Shown: piece by piece, positions 20,622-29,434 of the stretch
Numbering within the stretch: position 1 is the first letter of the stretch
Layout: each line of letters begins with the position of its first letter
Origin: Desulfobulbaceae bacterium
Lineage (GTDB): Bacteria; Desulfobacterota; Desulfobulbia; Desulfobulbales; SURF-16
Assembly (NCBI GenBank): GCA_020444175.1
Contig: JAHLLM010000009.1
Span: 78,481 to 142,480 of the forward strand
Direction of reading: 5' to 3'
DNA length: 64,000 bases
Translations under genes and position numbers: made by a program
Notes under the pieces: model-generated
Databases searched by the model: none
Seen by the model: the letters and a program-made list of their open reading frames with translations, nothing else
What the model was told of the DNA's origin: nothing

Positions 20622-22268
20622 TCAGGCAACTTGATTGTCAGGAGAAACCATCAACGCTGCCCCAAGGGCATTGCCAACTTCATAATGATCGGCAAAAACG
20701 ACTTCTGTCTGGAGTCTTTTGGCAACTCCAGGAAGGAGATACCGTGCTGCTGCGCCAATACCGACGATGGGAAATTTGGCGATAAACCTTAAATCCAACA
20801 AGGAACTGCGCCGATATCCAGGGAAAAAACCGGTCATGGTTTTACCGGTCTCGATTTTCAGTATATGGTCGAGTATGGCATCTTCAATCTTTTTTTCGAC
20901 CTCCAGCATGACCAGCCGGCTTAGCTCCTCCGTGGAAACTCCACATTCCTCCGCAAGCTTTTCCGCTCCTTCAAGTGCAGCTCCCCGGCTGCCCAAGTCT
21001 AGTTTGTTCAGCACATGCAAGGCATCTGTGGGGGTAAATCCCGTTTCAACAATCAACTGAAGATGACCGAGCTCCCGAAGGTGGCTCAGCAACGTTATTT
21101 CAGCCATATCAAAATGATTTTTCAGAACCTCAGGTGTTGCCGGTCCATGTTCAAGGAGAAAGGAGAGCACCTGGTCATGCTTTGCCTCATCAGGGGAAAG
21201 ATCGGGCTCAGCCATCACACATTTCGAATTGAGCCCGCGGCCCAGCCATTGACCCGGGGGCGGCGTATTCGGGGACATACAGAGGGGAAGCACACGGCCA
21301 GGCCCCACCACCAGTTCTCCGTTTTTTCCGACAACAGCGTGACTGTCTCCTCCAGCCCCGACAGTTGACATTTGGACGGCATCAACATGGGTGTGCCACT
21401 CTCCGATAAGGCTGCCTGCTTCATCAAGGAGAGGACGCCCCTCTCTGATGACGGTAATATCCGTGGTTGTTCCACCCACATCAACAATAAGCGCATCCGG
21501 TTTCGGTGAAAAGCTCAGTCCATACCAGGCAGTGGCTGCCGGTCCACTCGCCACGGTGGAGGCGGCTTTTTTATGCGTCTTGCTAATGTCCATTGGAGTG
21601 GCATCGCCCCTGATAATCAAAACGTTGCCGGCCAAGCCAAGAGAAACCAGCGAATCCTGCATGCCTAAGAGAAAATCATTCATCACAGGCATAAGTCGGG
21701 CATTAAGCACCGCTGTAGCAGCCCTTTCTTTTACACCTGTCCTGTCGCTTACCTCATAGGAGCAGAAAACGGGCTTGGGATCGATAAGGCTGACAGCCTT
21801 TTGAATTATTTTTTCATGGGCAGGATTGACAACACTCATGGATGCGCAGGCAACATAGGCATCGACATTGCCCTTGAAACTCTCAATAGCATCCACCAGC
21901 ATTTCCATGTCCAGGGGATCAATTTCTTCACCAAGGTGGTTATGTCCCCCTTTAAGATAGCTAACGGATACGACCGGCAACTTGAAAGGTTTTGCAGGCC
22001 CTGCCACCAACAGTCCGACATCAGCCCCTTTCCCTTCCACCACGGTATTTGTGGCCAGAGTCGTTGACACGGCCACGGCTTCAACTTCATCCGGCTTAAT
22101 CTTTGAATCCTCAAAGACCTTCTTGAGACAGGTTGATATGCCTATACTCAAATTGTGGTGAGTAGTGGGAGATTTGGCGACGGCAATAACAACCCCTCCG
22201 TTCCTGCGGAGCACAACCGCATCCGTATAGGTGCCTCCGGTATCAATGCCGATGATATATTGTTTCAT
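20622..22268 (-). CDS. Hydantoinase/oxoprolinase (HyuA)-family protein
   Basis: 548 residues. It opens with an ASKHA-type nucleotide motif (IIGIDTGGTYTDAVVL) and has STTLATNTVVEGKG, SYEVSDRTGVKERAATAVLNA and DALIVDVGGTTTDITVI, all typical of the hydantoinase A/oxoprolinase family. Residues of about 370-470 look like an inserted winged-helix-like segment (VLSFLLEHGPATPEVLKNHF). Classical HyuA acts with HyuB in ATP-dependent ring opening of 5-oxoproline or hydantoins, but no hyuB is nearby and the protein is shorter than canonical HyuA. Substrate unassigned. An acetophenone-carboxylase-like or uncharacterised role is equally possible. Confidence 0.85.
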   Translation of the reverse strand: MKQYIIGIDTGGTYTDAVVLRRNGGVVIAVAKSPTTHHNLSIGISTCLKKVFEDSKIKPDEVEAVAVSTTLATNTVVEGKGADVGLLVAGPAKPFKLPVVSVSYLKGGHNHLGEEIDPLDMEMLVDAIESFKGNVDAYVACASMSVVNPAHEKIIQKAVSLIDPKPVFCSYEVSDRTGVKERAATAVLNARLMPVMNDFLLGMQDSLVSLGLAGNVLIIRGDATPMDISKTHKKAASTVASGPAATAWYGLSFSPKPDALIVDVGGTTTDITVIREGRPLLDEAGSLIGEWHTHVDAVQMSTVGAGGDSHAVVGKNGELVVGPGRVLPLCMSPNTPPPGQWLGRGLNSKCVMAEPDLSPDEAKHDQVLSFLLEHGPATPEVLKNHFDMAEITLLSHLRELGHLQLIVETGFTPTDALHVLNKLDLGSRGAALEGAEKLAEECGVSTEELSRLVMLEVEKKIEDAILDHILKIETGKTMTGFFPGYRRSSLLDLRFIAKFPIVGIGAAARYLLPGVAKRLQTEVVFADHYEVGNALGAALMVSPDNQVA

Positions 22269-22390
22269 TGTGAATTATCCATTTTCAATTATAAAATTGC
22301 CCCTTCGCGATTCCTTGACCCTGATTGCCGAACATACTATTATGAGTAGGTAATTTTTTTTGCAATGCAGATTAAAAGAAAGAGGAAGCA

Positions 22391-23278
22391 ATGGCAAATT
22401 CTTTAACTACAAAAGAAGAACTTTTTCGCCAACTGCGTGATTTCATAGACAGAATGCCAAGCCTGTCCACGACTGTAACCAAGGTCATGGAGGTATGCAA
22501 TCAGCCAAACACCTCCCCCAATGACCTGAACCGGGTTATATCCCTTGATCCGGTCCTCACGGGCCATGTTTTAAAACTGATCAATTCTGCCTATTACTCA
22601 TTACCGAATCAGGTCACCACTCTGACCCGCGCAATTATCATGCTCGGGCTGAACACGGTGAAGAATCTGGCTCTGAGCACGGCTGTTCTCGGCACCCTGG
22701 GCAAGGAAAAATCCGAGTGTTTCTCCATGGACACCTTCTGGACACATTCAATATGCACCGGGGTAACAGCCAAGGCTATTGCCGGGGAAAAAAATATACC
22801 AGTTACGAACCGGGAAGAATATTTCGTTGCCGGGCTGCTGCATGACTTAGGAAAAATTCCCCTTTCCAACTGCTTCCCAGACGAATACCGCCAGGCCCTG
22901 CAACTTGCTGATCTGCAGCGTTGCAGCCTTTTTCAGGCGGAAAAGATGATATTTGGTTTTGATCACCGGCTTACCGGCAAGATGATTGCTGAAAAATGGC
23001 AGCTCAACAAATCCATGGTTGCCTGCCTGTCACACCATCACAACCCGGAAACGGTTCCGGCAGATGTAAAAGATCTTGTCGCCACGGTGGCCCTGGCCAA
23101 TCTCTACGGAAACCTTTTTGAAATCGGATCGGCAGGGGACAGACACCAGGACCCCTCCGACGTTGACACCATACTTGCCACAGGCGGTATTCCCTGGACG
23201 ACCCTTTCCTCTTTACATGATACGGTTGAGGCGGAAATCGAAAAAGCGCAGGTTTTCCTGCAGATAACCAAGGAGTAA
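22391..23278 (+). CDS. HDOD-domain signalling protein
   Basis: 295 residues. The HDOD domain covers about residues 15-210, with MPSLSTTVTKVMEVCNQPNTSP, LDPVLTGHVLKLINSAYYSL and the HD-like VAGLLHDLGKIPLSNCF. HDOD proteins resemble HD phosphohydrolases but are usually non-catalytic signalling proteins linked to c-di-GMP, chemotaxis or stress. The SD GAGGAAG precedes the ATG. It is followed after 4 bases by an MBL-fold gene, indicating an operon. Confidence 0.93.
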   Translation: MANSLTTKEELFRQLRDFIDRMPSLSTTVTKVMEVCNQPNTSPNDLNRVISLDPVLTGHVLKLINSAYYSLPNQVTTLTRAIIMLGLNTVKNLALSTAVLGTLGKEKSECFSMDTFWTHSICTGVTAKAIAGEKNIPVTNREEYFVAGLLHDLGKIPLSNCFPDEYRQALQLADLQRCSLFQAEKMIFGFDHRLTGKMIAEKWQLNKSMVACLSHHHNPETVPADVKDLVATVALANLYGNLFEIGSAGDRHQDPSDVDTILATGGIPWTTLSSLHDTVEAEIEKAQVFLQITKE

Positions 23279-23282
23279 TGGT

Positions 23283-24203
23283 TTGAAAATAAAATTCTGG
23301 GGCGTACGCGGCTCCATCCCCTGTCCCGGGCCCCGGACCATGAAATATGGCGGCAATACTCCCTGCATTGAAATACGCTTCCCGGAAATCGACAAATTAA
23401 TCATCATTGACGCCGGATCCGGAATTCGTGAGCTCGGAAATTTCATGATGGGCAATGACCTTCCCAAAGGACCTATTCAAACAGAACTCTTCCTTTCCCA
23501 TACCCATTGGGATCACATTATGGGGTTTCCATTTTTTACGCCGATTTATATTCCCGGCACAAAATTAAAGGTCTACGGGCCGGTCTCTTTTGAGCAGGAC
23601 AGCCTGGAAAAAATCGTTGGAGGCCAGCTTACCTATCGCTACTTTCCAGTCCGGCAAACTGACTTGGGCGCAGAAATTAAATACTTCGACCTCAAAGAGG
23701 GTCCGGTTGAACGTGAGGATGACGGCATCAAAATAACAACAAAATATTTGAATCACCCTATCCTTTCCCTGGGTTACCGGATTGAATACAAGGGAAAGGT
23801 TTTCTGCACAGCCTATGACACGGAACCCTACTGCAACCCCTTTATTACCGACCCGGACGATCCTTCCTATGACGAGGTAATGGCCCAGGAGGGTGAACTG
23901 GTGGCCACAGAGCAGAACAACCTGCTTAATGAATTTATCAAAGGAGCTGACCTCTTGGTTTATGACTGTCAATATACCAAAGAGGAATATGAAACTGGAA
24001 AAGCAGGCTGGGGCCATTCCTTTTTTGAATATGTCTGTCCCCTGGCTGCCATGAACAATATCAAGTCCCTTGCCCTGTTCCACCACGAACCCGTCCGCAC
24101 GGATGATCAAATGGATGAACTGGCAAAATCATTCTGCCAGCCAGGAGAAAATGGTGGGCCGGAAGTCTTCTTTGCCCGCGAAGGCATGGAGATAGAATTG
24201 TGA
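23283..24203 (+). CDS. MBL-fold metallohydrolase (phosphodiesterase-like)
   Basis: 306 residues with a TTG start at 23283; AGGAG at 23271-23275 overlaps the end of the HDOD gene. The N-terminus KFWGVRGSIPCPGPRTMKYGGNT is typical of a widespread MBL subfamily. The metal-binding motif HTHWDHIMGFPFF (about residues 72-84) is intact, and later ligands are likely D in YDTEPY, YDCQYT and H in ALFHHEP. It is a predicted cytoplasmic hydrolase, possibly acting on cyclic nucleotides or other phosphodiesters; the substrate is not shown by the sequence. Probably co-transcribed with the HDOD gene. Confidence 0.9.
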   Translation: MKIKFWGVRGSIPCPGPRTMKYGGNTPCIEIRFPEIDKLIIIDAGSGIRELGNFMMGNDLPKGPIQTELFLSHTHWDHIMGFPFFTPIYIPGTKLKVYGPVSFEQDSLEKIVGGQLTYRYFPVRQTDLGAEIKYFDLKEGPVEREDDGIKITTKYLNHPILSLGYRIEYKGKVFCTAYDTEPYCNPFITDPDDPSYDEVMAQEGELVATEQNNLLNEFIKGADLLVYDCQYTKEEYETGKAGWGHSFFEYVCPLAAMNNIKSLALFHHEPVRTDDQMDELAKSFCQPGENGGPEVFFAREGMEIEL

Positions 24204-24215
24204 GTTCTGAAGCCT

Positions 24216-24641
24216 ATGGTCATTACCGATGAATTCAAATTTCCACGCCCCCCGATAAGGGATACAGGTGAATCTCCGCTCAGATTACGTGAGATTTCCG
24301 GAATTGATCCCCTCCTCCCTATAAACCATCACCCCAACAGGTGGCGCAAAGAAAAAAACCGCCCCTACCTTGAAGAAGTCGAAGAAAATCTTACCGACCA
24401 GGCAGAAAAAGATCTCCAGCTCCTCATAGACCGGGTAAACAGAAATCTGGAAGAATCTCATGTCGCCATCCACCTTGGACTTGTCAAACTTGAAAAGAGA
24501 TATGCACTGGACATTTATGACTGTACCGGAGGTCAGGTATGTCTTCTTGTCAAAGATGACGCCGTCCACATCAGTGATTTACCGAAGTTATTGAAAAATC
24601 TACAAGAGCAGGCAGGTATCCTGATCGACCTCAAAGCATAA
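24216..24641 (+). CDS. Small protein with a weak FlaG-like C-terminus
   Basis: 141 residues with no signal peptide or TM segment. The C-terminal half (about residues 78-141) predicts as two helices flanking strands: VNRNLEESHVAIHLGLVKLEKRYALDIYDC... then LLKNLQEQAGILIDLKA. That weakly recalls the FlaG family of flagellin-associated proteins. I am not confident in this. It follows the MBL gene by 12 bases, so it is probably the third gene of that operon. Confidence 0.7.
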   Translation: MVITDEFKFPRPPIRDTGESPLRLREISGIDPLLPINHHPNRWRKEKNRPYLEEVEENLTDQAEKDLQLLIDRVNRNLEESHVAIHLGLVKLEKRYALDIYDCTGGQVCLLVKDDAVHISDLPKLLKNLQEQAGILIDLKA

Positions 24642-24703
24642 CCGCGCAGACATTTTTTTCGTTGAAAATTGAATTTAAATGTGCTAACCATCGACCTTCA
24701 GAT

Positions 24704-24719
24704 ATGAATGGTCATTCAT
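24704..24719. promoter_or_regulatory. Palindrome, candidate TetR-type operator upstream of the dsr locus
   Basis: ATGAATG-GT-CATTCAT: perfect 7-base arms with a 2-base centre. It resembles operators of several TetR-family regulators and lies 142 bases upstream of the RsbRD-N-type gene. The regulator is not in the window. Confidence 0.4.
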
Positions 24720-24785
24720 CTTTTAGGTATTATTACTGAAAACTTGATGAACTTGCAAAAAACATGAAGCAGATTATGCACCCGC

Positions 24786-24807
24786 TTTGTATCAATAAAG
24801 ATACAAA
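24786..24807 (+). promoter_or_regulatory. Hairpin or operator in the leader upstream of the RsbRD-N-type gene
   Basis: TTTGTATC and GATACAAA form perfect 8-base arms around AATAAA. It lies 55 bases before the ATG. It could be an operator half-site pair or an mRNA leader hairpin. Confidence 0.4.
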
Positions 24808-24861
24808 CATGGAAGCGTCTGGTGAGCGTTTTTTTGCAAAAAAATCAAGAAATGAGGTCTA

Positions 24862-25395
24862 ATGGGAAACGAATTCGAAAATCTGCTGAATGAAAAAAAG
24901 AAAGAAATCCTGAGTGCCTGGGAAGACACTATCCTGGGCAAATTTGAGAAGGACGCATTCATTATTTTCAAACAGCAGAAAGATCAGTTTGCAAATCCCA
25001 TTGGTCACAAGGTCAGAACGGGACTGGAGGAGCTTTTTAATGTGCTCAGCGAGTCAAGTAACCGGGAGGTAAGAACACCGAACCTGGAAGAGCTTATTAA
25101 GCTCAGGGCCGTTCAGGATATTTCAGCATCCAATGCCGTTTCTTTTGTATTTCAGCTCAAAGATATTGTACGAAAGGAACTCCAGATAAAAGATATGACC
25201 AATTATTATAAGGATTGGCTGGCTTTTGAAGCCAGGATTGACGCGGCGGCTTTAGCTGTTTTTGACATGTACATGGCGAGCAGGGAGCAACTCCACAAGG
25301 TGCGCTACACCGAGTTGCAAGCGGGCAGGGATATTATCACCAAGGGAGGTTGCCCTTCCGCACTCATGCGCCAGGAGCAGAACAAAAAAGCATAG
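24862..25395 (+). CDS. RsbRD N-terminal-domain-like protein
   Basis: 177 residues, almost all helical. The pattern LLNEKKKEILSAWEDTIL, GLEELFNVL and LRAVQDISASNAVSFVFQLKDIVRKEL matches the RsbT co-antagonist RsbRD N-terminal domain (a globin-like fold). No STAS domain follows. Genes of this type are, to my recollection, found upstream of dsrMKJOP in related sulfate reducers. It is 156 bases upstream of dsrM on the same strand. A sensory or regulatory role for the dsr operon is inference. GAGG precedes the ATG. Confidence 0.85.
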   Translation: MGNEFENLLNEKKKEILSAWEDTILGKFEKDAFIIFKQQKDQFANPIGHKVRTGLEELFNVLSESSNREVRTPNLEELIKLRAVQDISASNAVSFVFQLKDIVRKELQIKDMTNYYKDWLAFEARIDAAALAVFDMYMASREQLHKVRYTELQAGRDIITKGGCPSALMRQEQNKKA

Positions 25396-25480
25396 CAACG
25401 CATGCATAATCCGGCAGCTCAATCGGCAGCCAACGGTGCTCTTGGTCCGGGACCACGGGCATTACAATTTATGCGGCCCT

Positions 25481-25510
25481 GGACTTGACGTTTAACAGAA
25501 GGTCAAGTCC
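25481..25510 (+). promoter_or_regulatory. Inverted repeat between the RsbRD-N-type gene and dsrM
   Basis: GGACTTGAC at 25481-25489 and GTCAAGTCC at 25502-25510 form 9-base arms with a 12-base loop, followed by GGGAACTTTT. It could be a weak terminator or attenuator ahead of dsrM, or an operator. The short T-run argues against strong termination. Confidence 0.45.
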
Positions 25511-25551
25511 GGGAACTTTTACACACTTTTGATGAGGCGAGGTAACGGTAA

Positions 25552-26547
25552 ATGAGAGTCCTGTATCCCTTCGTTGCAGTCTTAGCACTGATTCTTGTTG
25601 CCTTCTTGGGAGGGAAGGTAACAGGTTTGCAGTACATGTTAGGGGTTGTGCTGCCCTACCTGGCGTTCGGTGTGTTTATCGTGGGATTTTGCAACCGCGT
25701 TATGCAGTGGTCAAAATCCCCGGTTCCATTCCGAATTCCAACCACATGCGGCCAGGGAAAATCACTGCCCTGGATCAAGCAGGACAGGCTTGACTGTCCA
25801 AACAACAAACTAGAAGTTGTTGGCCGAATGATTCTGGAAATTTTTGCATTCCGGTCACTCTTCAGAAACACAAGGGCTGAAGTCCATGACGGCCCGAAAC
25901 TTGTCTATGGCTCCAGTAAGTCTCTCTGGCTCTTTGCCATTCTGTTCCATTATGCTTTTCTTGTCATTGTCCTCAGGCATCTGCGCCTCTTCACCGAACC
26001 GATACCATTTTTTGTCCCTTTACTTGAAATGGGTGACGGTATGATGCAGATGGGTGTGCCGAGGCTATATGCTACAGATATCGTTTTTCTGGCAGCAATA
26101 GCCTTTCTCTTTCTGCGCCGCGTGTCGCTGCGTCACATTCGCTATATATCCCTGCCAGCAGACTACTTCCCACTCATTTTGATTTTTGCTATAGGCGTGA
26201 CCGGTCTGCTTATGCGCTATTACTACAGGGTCGATATCACTGCGATAAAACAGCTCACTGCCGGACTGGCCTCTTTTTCTCCTATCCTGCCAGCCGGGAT
26301 TCATCCCATTTTCTTCATTCATGTAACACTGGTGTGTGTACTGATGGCCTACTTTCCGTTCAGCAAGTTGATGCATCTGGGCGGTGTATTCCTCAGTCCT
26401 ACACGTAATATGTCAAATAACAGTCGTTCAGTACGGCACATCAATCCGTGGAATGATCCGGCAATCAAGCCCCATTCGTATGCGGCCTATGAAGATGAAT
26501 TCAGAGAATTCATGAAAGATGCCGAAATCCCAGTTGAAAAGGAATAA
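25552..26547 (+). CDS. dsrM: DsrM, membrane cytochrome b subunit of the DsrMKJOP complex
   Basis: 331 residues. About six TM segments (near 5-25, 31-48, 120-142, 170-190, 205-225, 250-275) match a NarI-like diheme cytochrome b. Candidate heme ligands are histidines in LFHYAF, LRHLRLF, IHPIFFIHV and LMHLGG. DsrM transfers electrons between the menaquinone pool or the periplasmic modules and the cytoplasmic DsrK. It starts the dsrMKJOP operon, which is tightly packed (gaps of 5, 1, -1 and 11 bases). The complex is thought to reduce the DsrC trisulfide produced by sulfite reductase. Confidence 0.97.
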   Translation: MRVLYPFVAVLALILVAFLGGKVTGLQYMLGVVLPYLAFGVFIVGFCNRVMQWSKSPVPFRIPTTCGQGKSLPWIKQDRLDCPNNKLEVVGRMILEIFAFRSLFRNTRAEVHDGPKLVYGSSKSLWLFAILFHYAFLVIVLRHLRLFTEPIPFFVPLLEMGDGMMQMGVPRLYATDIVFLAAIAFLFLRRVSLRHIRYISLPADYFPLILIFAIGVTGLLMRYYYRVDITAIKQLTAGLASFSPILPAGIHPIFFIHVTLVCVLMAYFPFSKLMHLGGVFLSPTRNMSNNSRSVRHINPWNDPAIKPHSYAAYEDEFREFMKDAEIPVEKE

Positions 26548-26552
26548 ATAAA

Positions 26553-28178
26553 ATGGCGATTCCAAAAGCAGAAGAATTAGGTGTAAATGTCGCAAGGGAG
26601 CCATCCCTGATGACCGGAGCCATCCCCAAGAAGGAATGGATGGACAATCCGGTTGAATTCAAGGAGGGCAACTTTTGTTACCCGGCCAAGCAGTCAATAG
26701 TCGAATACCATAAGTTCCCAAACCCAAGGGAATGGAGCCCGACGGATGATGACTGGAAGCTGCCTGACGGCTGGGAAGATATAATTTTAAATGGCTTGAA
26801 AGAGCGGCTGGATAAATTCCGCTCCCTCAAAGTCTTCATGGATATCTGTGTACGTTGTGGTGCCTGTGCTGATAAATGCCACTTCTTTCTGGGCACAGGT
26901 GATCCGAAGAATATGCCTGTACTGAGGGCTGAACTCCTTCGCTCAGTTTATCGTAATGATTTCACCACAGCCGGTAAACTTCTCGGCAAACTGGCAGGCG
27001 GACGGCCCATGACCGTCGCTGTTTTAAAAGAATGGTTCATGTACTCTTACCAGTGTACGGAATGCCGCCGCTGTTCAGTTTTTTGTCCATACGGTATTGA
27101 TACGGCTGAAGTGACGATAATTTTGCGGGAACTGCTGCATCTTGTCGGTGTAGGCACGAACTGGATTCTGGAACCTGCAGCTAATTCAAACAGAACCGGT
27201 AACCACATGGGTCTGCAGCCCCATACCCTGAAGGACAATGCCGGTTATCTCATGGATGATATCGAGGACATTACCGGCATTCGTATTAACCCGAGCTGGA
27301 ACCGCAAGGGCGCCGAGGTTCTCTTCATCACCCCCTCGGCCGATGTTTTTGCCGAGCCGGGCATCTACACTTTTATGGGCTATATGCTCCTGTTCGAGCA
27401 TATAGGCTTGGACTACACGTTGAGCACATATGCCTCTGAGGGTGGAAACTTCGGTCTTTTCACCAATAATGAGCTGATGAAAAAACTGAACGCCAAGATG
27501 TACGCTGAGGCTAAGAGGCTTGGAGTGAAATGGATTCTTGGCGGTGAATGCGGACATATGTGGCGCGTTCTCCACCAGTACATGGACACCATGAACGGTC
27601 CGGCAGACTTCCTTGAAGTTCCCAAGTCACCTATTACCAACACCGTCTTTGAAAATGCAGCGTCGACCAAGATGGTTCATATAAGTGAGTTCACCGCTGA
27701 CCTGATCAAAAACAATAAATTAAAACTTGATCCAATGCGTAATGCTCATCGCACACCGACCTGGCATGATTCCTGTAATCCTGCACGCGCCATGGGGCTT
27801 CTTGATGAACCACGCTATATTCTCGATCATGTTGTCCCTAAATGGTATGAAATGCCAGAAAACACCATTCGTGAAAAAACTTTCTGCTGCGGTAGTGGTA
27901 CTGGCCTCAATACCGGTGAGATCATGGAACTGAGAATGCGTTCCGGTCTTCCCAGGGCAAATGCAGTTAAACATGTGGAAGAAAAATTCGGTGTCAATAC
28001 ATTGTCTTGTGTATGCGCCATCGACAGGGCCACACTGACGGCACTGGTTGACTACTGGACACCGAATGTAAGTGTGACTGGGTTATCTGAACTGGTAGGT
28101 AACGCATTAATCATGGACGGCGAAAAAGAGAGAGAAACGGATCTCCGTTTTGCACCTCTTGAAGGAATGGAGGGGTAA
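26553..28178 (+). CDS. dsrK: DsrK, HdrD-like iron-sulfur catalytic subunit
   Basis: 541 residues. Two [4Fe-4S] motifs, CVRCGACADKC (about 98-108) and CTECRRCSVFC (about 168-178), are followed by two CCG-domain elements (WHDSCNPARAMG and FCCGSGTGLNTGEIMELRM). These bind the noncubane cluster of heterodisulfide-reductase-like enzymes. DsrK faces the cytoplasm, bound to DsrM, and is considered the DsrC-trisulfide-reducing subunit. Normal length and no missing cluster ligand noted. Confidence 0.98.
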   Translation: MAIPKAEELGVNVAREPSLMTGAIPKKEWMDNPVEFKEGNFCYPAKQSIVEYHKFPNPREWSPTDDDWKLPDGWEDIILNGLKERLDKFRSLKVFMDICVRCGACADKCHFFLGTGDPKNMPVLRAELLRSVYRNDFTTAGKLLGKLAGGRPMTVAVLKEWFMYSYQCTECRRCSVFCPYGIDTAEVTIILRELLHLVGVGTNWILEPAANSNRTGNHMGLQPHTLKDNAGYLMDDIEDITGIRINPSWNRKGAEVLFITPSADVFAEPGIYTFMGYMLLFEHIGLDYTLSTYASEGGNFGLFTNNELMKKLNAKMYAEAKRLGVKWILGGECGHMWRVLHQYMDTMNGPADFLEVPKSPITNTVFENAASTKMVHISEFTADLIKNNKLKLDPMRNAHRTPTWHDSCNPARAMGLLDEPRYILDHVVPKWYEMPENTIREKTFCCGSGTGLNTGEIMELRMRSGLPRANAVKHVEEKFGVNTLSCVCAIDRATLTALVDYWTPNVSVTGLSELVGNALIMDGEKERETDLRFAPLEGMEG

Positions 28179-28179
28179 T

Positions 28180-28575
28180 ATGTACGATAAAGGGAAAATA
28201 GTACCCGGCCTGATAATTTTCGTTGGTCTCATGCTTTTTGCGATTTTTAACAACGCCGGGCAAAAACCGCAGCCGCCAAAACTGGAAAAACCAGAAGGCT
28301 ATAAAGAGTGTGTTCTTCCTGTTGAGGAGATGAAACAATCACACATGGTTCTTCTCAATGAGTGGCGGGATGAAGTCATTCGTGAAGGTAAAAGAGAACA
28401 GGTAAAAGTTGGCGGCAAAATGTTTGACAAGAGCCTGCAAAGAGGCTGTATGCATTGCCATACTAGCAAGAAGAAATTTTGTGATGTCTGTCACGAGTTT
28501 GCTTCTGTATATCCATACTGTTGGGATTGCCACATTGCGCCCCAGAGAGATATGGCAGATCAGGAGGCGAAATAA
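28180..28575 (+). CDS. dsrJ: DsrJ, triheme cytochrome c subunit
   Basis: 131 residues from the ATG at 28180, one base after the dsrK stop. An N-terminal anchor (IVPGLIIFVGLMLFAIF) holds it to the membrane with the hemes outside. Three CXXCH motifs are clustered: CMHCH, CDVCH and CWDCH (about residues 91-119). The stop shares a base with the next start (TAATG), so dsrJ and dsrO are translationally coupled. Confidence 0.97.
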   Translation: MYDKGKIVPGLIIFVGLMLFAIFNNAGQKPQPPKLEKPEGYKECVLPVEEMKQSHMVLLNEWRDEVIREGKREQVKVGGKMFDKSLQRGCMHCHTSKKKFCDVCHEFASVYPYCWDCHIAPQRDMADQEAK

Positions 28576-29423
28576 TGGATAATTCAAGAAGAAAATTTCT
28601 AAAAATTGCTGGTATATCAGCTGTTGCAACAGTAGGGGCTCCTGCTGCCCTTAACTTGCTCACGGGTAATGCCCATGCCTCTTCCGGACATGGCGCTCCC
28701 CAGGCAGCAGCTCCTGCGGCACACGGTGCTCCTGCCGCACATGGCGAAGCACCCACCGGGAAACGTTACGGCATGGTCATAGATGCCAGAAAATTCCACG
28801 CAAATCCCGGTCTTGCCGAAAAATGTATCGAGGCATGCCACACCAACTACAACGTGCCAGATTTCGGCAACAAGAAAGATGAAATCAAATGGCTCTGGAA
28901 AATGCCTTTTGCCAATGCCTTTCCAGAGCATAGCCATTACAAGAAGGACCACACGGTTCACAGCATGGACTTTCTTGTTACCTGTAATCACTGTGACAAA
29001 CCTCCCTGTGTGCGGGCATGTCCGACCAAGGCTACCTTTAAAAACAAAGACGGCATTGTTATGATGGACTTTCATCGCTGCATTGGCTGTCGTTTCTGTA
29101 TGGCTGCCTGCCCGTATGGAGCCAGGAGTTTCAACTGGCGTGATCCAAGAGGCTCTGAAAACGGTGTTCCTTTCATTAAGAAGCTGAACCATGATTTCCC
29201 GACCAGAATGCGCGGTGTTGTTGAAAAATGCAGCTTCTGTGCTTTACGGCTTGCTGAAGGCAAATTGCCACTCTGCGTCGAGGCAACGGGTGACACAGGG
29301 GCAATGTTTTTCGGTGACTTGAACGATCCGCACTCAGATGTTTCCAAGGTGTTGCAAAGCAAGTTCACCATTCAACGTAAACCAGCTTTGGGCACCACGC
29401 CCTCAGTGTTTTATATAATATAA
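28575..29423 (+). CDS. dsrO: DsrO, periplasmic ferredoxin-like subunit with Tat signal
   Basis: 282 residues from the ATG at 28575. It starts with a twin-arginine signal (SRRKFLKIAG) ending near NAHA (residue 35), then an Ala/His-rich linker. Cluster motifs include CNHCDKPPCVRACPTKA, CIGCRFCMAACPYG and CSFCALRLAEGKLPLCVEA, so several [4Fe-4S] clusters are expected. It pairs with DsrP, as in NrfC/NrfD modules. A longer open frame upstream lies inside dsrJ and was rejected in favour of the Tat-compatible start. Confidence 0.97.
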   Translation: MDNSRRKFLKIAGISAVATVGAPAALNLLTGNAHASSGHGAPQAAAPAAHGAPAAHGEAPTGKRYGMVIDARKFHANPGLAEKCIEACHTNYNVPDFGNKKDEIKWLWKMPFANAFPEHSHYKKDHTVHSMDFLVTCNHCDKPPCVRACPTKATFKNKDGIVMMDFHRCIGCRFCMAACPYGARSFNWRDPRGSENGVPFIKKLNHDFPTRMRGVVEKCSFCALRLAEGKLPLCVEATGDTGAMFFGDLNDPHSDVSKVLQSKFTIQRKPALGTTPSVFYII

Positions 29424-29434
29424 GGTGATACATT

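Noticed and set aside
24813..24850. Possible fifth copy of repeat family 2
   Set aside because: Only TGAGCGTTTTTTTGCAAAA is shared; the G/C-rich core is absent.
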